Below, in pieces: positions 32,529 through 32,554 of a stretch of DNA of 32,554 nt. The first letter of the stretch is position 1. Every line of letters starts with the position of its first letter. The notes beneath the pieces were generated by a model. It made no database searches. It had not been told where the DNA came from and worked only from the letters and a program-made list of their open reading frames with translations. The position numbers and the translations under genes are program-made. The stretch comes from Planctomycetales bacterium (GTDB lineage Bacteria > Planctomycetota > Planctomycetia > Isosphaerales > Isosphaeraceae): contig DAIDHB010000061.1 in the NCBI GenBank assembly GCA_027452145.1, forward strand, positions 1 to 32,554, written 5' to 3'.

Positions 32529-32554
32529 CGGCCGAAGGCCGCGCTGTGTCTCTG

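Larger units (their letters stand above)
31922..32554. other. Gene-free, repeat-bearing region at the window end
   Basis: About 630 bases without a credible gene. Two diverged copies of a 27-base sequence (CGAGAA...CGTGCAAGATT; 32133-32159 and 32421-32447, 20 of 27 identical) flank a segment of about 260 bases. A dispersed ACAGAGACACCGAGACA repeat, a heptamer array and a GCGGCC-GAA-GGCCGC hairpin (32528-32542) are also present. Frames that cross the region mostly translate these repeats and are rejected. Confidence 0.6.

Overview
The window looks like chromosomal DNA of a high-G+C planctomycete, most likely of the Isosphaeraceae or a close relative. I infer this from four things: an ECF sigma factor gene overlapping a giant Ser/Thr kinase-WD40 gene; four exported proteins whose N-termini carry the planctomycete L-E-x-L-E-x-R-x-L-L-S-A type motif; a PEP-CTERM protein; and small families of hypothetical proteins typical of that group. 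No rRNA, tRNA, CRISPR array or intact insertion sequence was recognised.

Layout. Positions 1-6567: a MATE efflux gene on the plus strand converges on a minus-strand run of five genes. In transcription order these are a GlpG-like rhomboid protease, a Gfo/Idh/MocA oxidoreductase, a sugar phosphate isomerase/epimerase, a GT2 glycosyltransferase with two C-terminal membrane helices, and a DUF1569 (DinB-like) protein. Heptamer tandem repeats sit directly at the start codons of two of them. Positions 6720-13092 are plus strand and mostly housekeeping or metabolic: a Uma2 nuclease-like protein, an unrecognised protein with an L7/L12-like N-terminus, S-adenosylmethionine synthetase (metK), a galactokinase-family enzyme, a DUF2784 membrane protein and an exported SBP56/methanethiol-oxidase-like protein. 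Positions 13212-17752: the sigma factor and kinase signalling pair, overlapping by four bases.

Positions 18111-29642 form an exported-protein island. It holds a PEP-CTERM protein, a 1579-residue surface protein with a calpain-type cysteine protease domain and a Thr/Pro-rich linker, a cysteine-free SUMF1-fold protein with a DUF5648-like tail, a collagen-like protein with a His-rich patch, and a beta-propeller protein. The intergenic gaps here are long. They hold a symmetric five-hairpin palindromic element (18792-19013) and a roughly 52-bp repeat found upstream of two of the exported-protein genes. Positions 30107-31678 encode a polytopic GT-C-like membrane glycosyltransferase. The last 630 bases are gene-free and contain short dispersed repeats.

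How the parts may work together (inference). The sigma factor and kinase probably form one signalling unit. The exported proteins appear to share a sorting route, and the membrane glycosyltransferase next to them could modify surface polymers or proteins. The most unusual item is the secreted calpain-domain protein, whose Cys/His/Asn spacing closely matches that of animal calpains.
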